A stretch of DNA of 64,000 nucleotides, from positions 1,054,001 to 1,118,000 of the forward strand of contig BLLK01000062.1 of the NCBI GenBank assembly GCA_021927905.1. The letters run 5' to 3'. The translations under genes and the position numbers were made by a program. The stretch comes from Chaetoceros tenuissimus (lineage: Eukaryota; Bacillariophyta; Thalassiosirophyceae; Chaetocerotales; Chaetocerotaceae). Shown here in pieces: positions 62,211-64,000 of the stretch. Under the pieces are notes generated by a model. The model was not told the DNA's origin and searched no databases. It was given only the letters and a program-made list of their open reading frames with translations. Positions within the stretch are counted from its first letter, which is position 1. Every line of letters begins with the position of its first letter.

Positions 62211-64000
62211 TTAAGTATTGGAAAAGATTCCTTTTGGGAAATACTTTCTCTTCCATTTGCTCTTGAAAAGGAAACTAGAATATTCATAATGGACTCTGCT
62301 CATTCTCTCTCCTGCTCTGTATCTTACAGCATGTATTTTACCAATAGTCTTGCTAGTGTCAAGACTTTCTTCAGTCTTGACATTGTCAAAGACAGACATT
62401 CTACTGAAAGCAACAGATCCAGCTCTAGTCATTCCATCGTCCATCATTGGTTTGTATCGTTTGTCCTTACTTTCCCGGCCAGCATTGGTTTTTCTCGTGA
62501 ACCAAGTGGTGTACCATTCTTCCTCCCATGGCTTTGGATATGCAATGTTCTTCATTTCCATCAAATGAGGTCTAGTTAATGATATAGCTTGTCTTTGTGT
62601 TACTCGTTCTCCGTTCATCGTTCCTGTAAAAATAAAATGAGCACGGTTAGAGCAGTTGAGAGATGTTTTGCAAAATAAAATCAGACTAAACTTACCAAAC
62701 CAGTTTGTAGCTGTACTCAAACTGCTTTTCCCTAGTAACTCCAGGCCTAGACTTTCCCAGTTCAAAACCTCAATGACATTTTCATTCTTTTGCTGAACTT
62801 TGCATCTTTGCAAAAGAGATTTTTTAGAAACAGCTTTGTATCCACTATGTTTCTTTGTTCTTTCCTTAGCTGGAAGTTTGTAAGCTGTAATTCTCTTGCC
62901 AATAGCAGAGGGGTAGCGACTAGGAACTCGGAACTTCAAATACTTCTTCATTACTGACGTTGCATTAATGACTGGAGCATCACTTGATCTGGATATAGAT
63001 TTTGATGATTTACTGAATTCCGATCTTCTTGCAACATTGTACTTGTAATAGAAGAACTTTGATGTGTCAACATTGAGTTTCTCCTCCAATTCCTTCTGTT
63101 CGAGTATTCTGAGATTTTCCATTTCAATTCTTGCAGCCTCAACAGCAGCGATTCCACCCTCGTATGGTACATGCTTCTCAGGATTATTGAAGATCGCTTG
63201 GATGAAAGCTGTCTCGACATCATCATCTTCAGCGTCCTCAAGTATTTCTTTTTTCTTGGCCATTGTAATCGCTTTCGATTCAACAAGTTTAGCTGCCTCT
63301 CGTATGTGATAGGTCAAACTCATCGCAACACAGTCATCATCTCCGCCCATGGCATCTTCGAAAACATCTAGGATAGGAACGATTGGAATCTTCTCTTTCC
63401 AGGTATTGAAAAGCAATGTTTCCAACTGCACTAATTTTTTATGATTCTCGCGATCTCTCTGCATGAGCATTCCAAGTTTGGTCGCTTTATCAGTGAACTC
63501 ATCGAATTTCATGAGATCATAATCTGGAAGAGTTTCAGACTCTACATTGCGGATTTCTTCAACTTCATCAGGAAACTCTTGTCCATCTTTGTTTTCCTCC
63601 ATTGGAGAATCTTTATCTTCAGTAGCAGCTTTTGGTTCTTCATCGCCTGGCTTTGGACCCTGGTTAAGACTATCAATGAATGCACTGATGCTAACTTTGG
63701 TAGTTTGAGGAACTGCAACATCCATTCCCATAGAAAAATCTGATAAATCTGAATCAGACAAGGAATCATCATCAATAGATTTATTTACTTTCTCGTTGGT
63801 ATTCATCTGGTCGATGATGTTTCCAATGCTAGCGAAATGCTGACTATTTCCTTCCTTACTATCAATGGTGCTATCATCATCAGCACTCTGTCTTTTCTCA
63901 TCAGGACTTCTTCCAGGATTCATGTAATCTCTAGCTACAAGATTACTTTTCTGTTTCATTGCAACACTGCGAGCCTGGATTGCAGCGATTGCAGCTTGTA
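62211..64000 (-). CDS. Acidic/basic orphan protein, 5' end beyond window
   Basis: Open from the right edge; an ATG exists at 63959 but upstream codons in frame (QAAIAAIQARSVA before MKQK) are protein-like and stop-free, so the gene probably starts outside. At least 558 residues from 64000-62696 and 62623-62211. The 72-nt intron (GTAAGT...TTTTTACAG) contains no stop in frame, so retention would insert 24 residues. The N-terminal part is rich in Asp/Ser/Glu. The middle has helices (DLMKFDEFTDKATKLGMLMQ, QLETLLFNTWKEKIPIVPIL, LVESKAITMAKKKEILED, IAAVEAARIEMENLRILEQK). The C-terminal part is Lys/Arg-rich (KRITAYKLPAKERTKKH). No family recognised; a nuclear scaffold-like role is a guess from composition. 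Confidence 0.6.
   Translation of the reverse strand, partial: QAAIAAIQARSVAMKQKSNLVARDYMNPGRSPDEKRQSADDDSTIDSKEGNSQHFASIGNIIDQMNTNEKVNKSIDDDSLSDSDLSDFSMGMDVAVPQTTKVSISAFIDSLNQGPKPGDEEPKAATEDKDSPMEENKDGQEFPDEVEEIRNVESETLPDYDLMKFDEFTDKATKLGMLMQRDRENHKKLVQLETLLFNTWKEKIPIVPILDVFEDAMGGDDDCVAMSLTYHIREAAKLVESKAITMAKKKEILEDAEDDDVETAFIQAIFNNPEKHVPYEGGIAAVEAARIEMENLRILEQKELEEKLNVDTSKFFYYKYNVARRSEFSKSSKSISRSSDAPVINATSVMKKYLKFRVPSRYPSAIGKRITAYKLPAKERTKKHSGYKAVSKKSLLQRCKVQQKNENVIEVLNWESLGLELLGKSSLSTATNWFGKFSLILFCKTSLNCSNRAHFIFTGTMNGERVTQRQAISLTRPHLMEMKNIAYPKPWEEEWYTTWFTRKTNAGRESKDKRYKPMMDDGMTRAGSVAFSRMSVFDNVKTEESLDTSKTIGKIHAVRYRAGERMSRVHYEYSSFLFKSKWKRKYFPKGIFSNT

Overview
This is eukaryotic nuclear DNA, most likely from an AT-rich centric diatom (a Chaetoceros- or Thalassiosira-like stramenopile). 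The evidence is compact genes with short GT-AG introns (mostly 60-140 nt), almost no space between divergent and convergent genes, a helicase with an N-terminal signal/AF motif of the diatom plastid-targeting type, an HSF-type regulator, a DUF6824-containing protein, and GAF plus WRKY19-like Cys/His-finger proteins. The species is an inference. Most genes are housekeeping or regulatory, lie on both strands, and form no operons.

Layout. 1-1109: 5' part of a cytosolic HSP90 gene (minus) whose first coding exon is only the ATG. 1.9-8.3 kb: a PX-like protein, a sulfotransferase-like type II membrane protein, a tandem two-domain CaM-kinase-like protein and a YrhK-like membrane protein. 8.7-14.2 kb: histidine acid phosphatase, prenylcysteine oxidase, alpha-SNAP and a small membrane protein. 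14.6-22.0 kb: a plastid-type Ski2/ISE2-like helicase and a SulP transporter with STAS and cyclic-nucleotide-binding domains. 22.1-29.3 kb: a MORN-like orphan, a UVSSA-like protein, a Cys/His-motif nuclear-type protein and an HSF. 29.5-35.0 kb: a rearranged region with two nearly identical 394-bp direct repeats, a second repeat pair, and a 5'-truncated Ty3/gypsy-type retroelement. 35.1-40.5 kb: M48 peptidase, ABCF2-type ATPase and an ATP-grasp-like protein. 40.8-47.0 kb: a large CG-1 (CAMTA-type) + DUF6824 + SANT-like putative regulator and a multi-TM orphan. 47.3-54.1 kb: YVH1/DUSP12 phosphatase, PhyH dioxygenase, methyltransferase, a tRNA-Cys gene in permuted order, holocytochrome c synthase fused to a twin-Cx9C domain, and alkaline ceramidase. 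54.7-58.7 kb: a GAF/WRKY19-like finger protein and a TSEN34-like tRNA-splicing endonuclease subunit. 58.7-62.2 kb: a gene-poor stretch. 62.2-64 kb: an acidic orphan running off the window.

The most unusual feature is the apparent circularly permuted tRNA-Cys(GCA) gene at 50923-51001 (minus). Its 3' half precedes its 5' half, separated by 6 nt, all four stems form, the discriminator is U73, and a T5 tract follows. Such a transcript would need circularisation and cutting by the tRNA-splicing endonuclease; a candidate catalytic subunit lies about 7 kb away. Other notable items are the CG-1/DUF6824/SANT architecture, the tandem kinase with a CaMKII-like autoinhibitory segment between its two catalytic domains, and the HCCS-CHCH fusion. 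Exon boundaries were placed by eye from splice signals and frame continuity, without transcript data.
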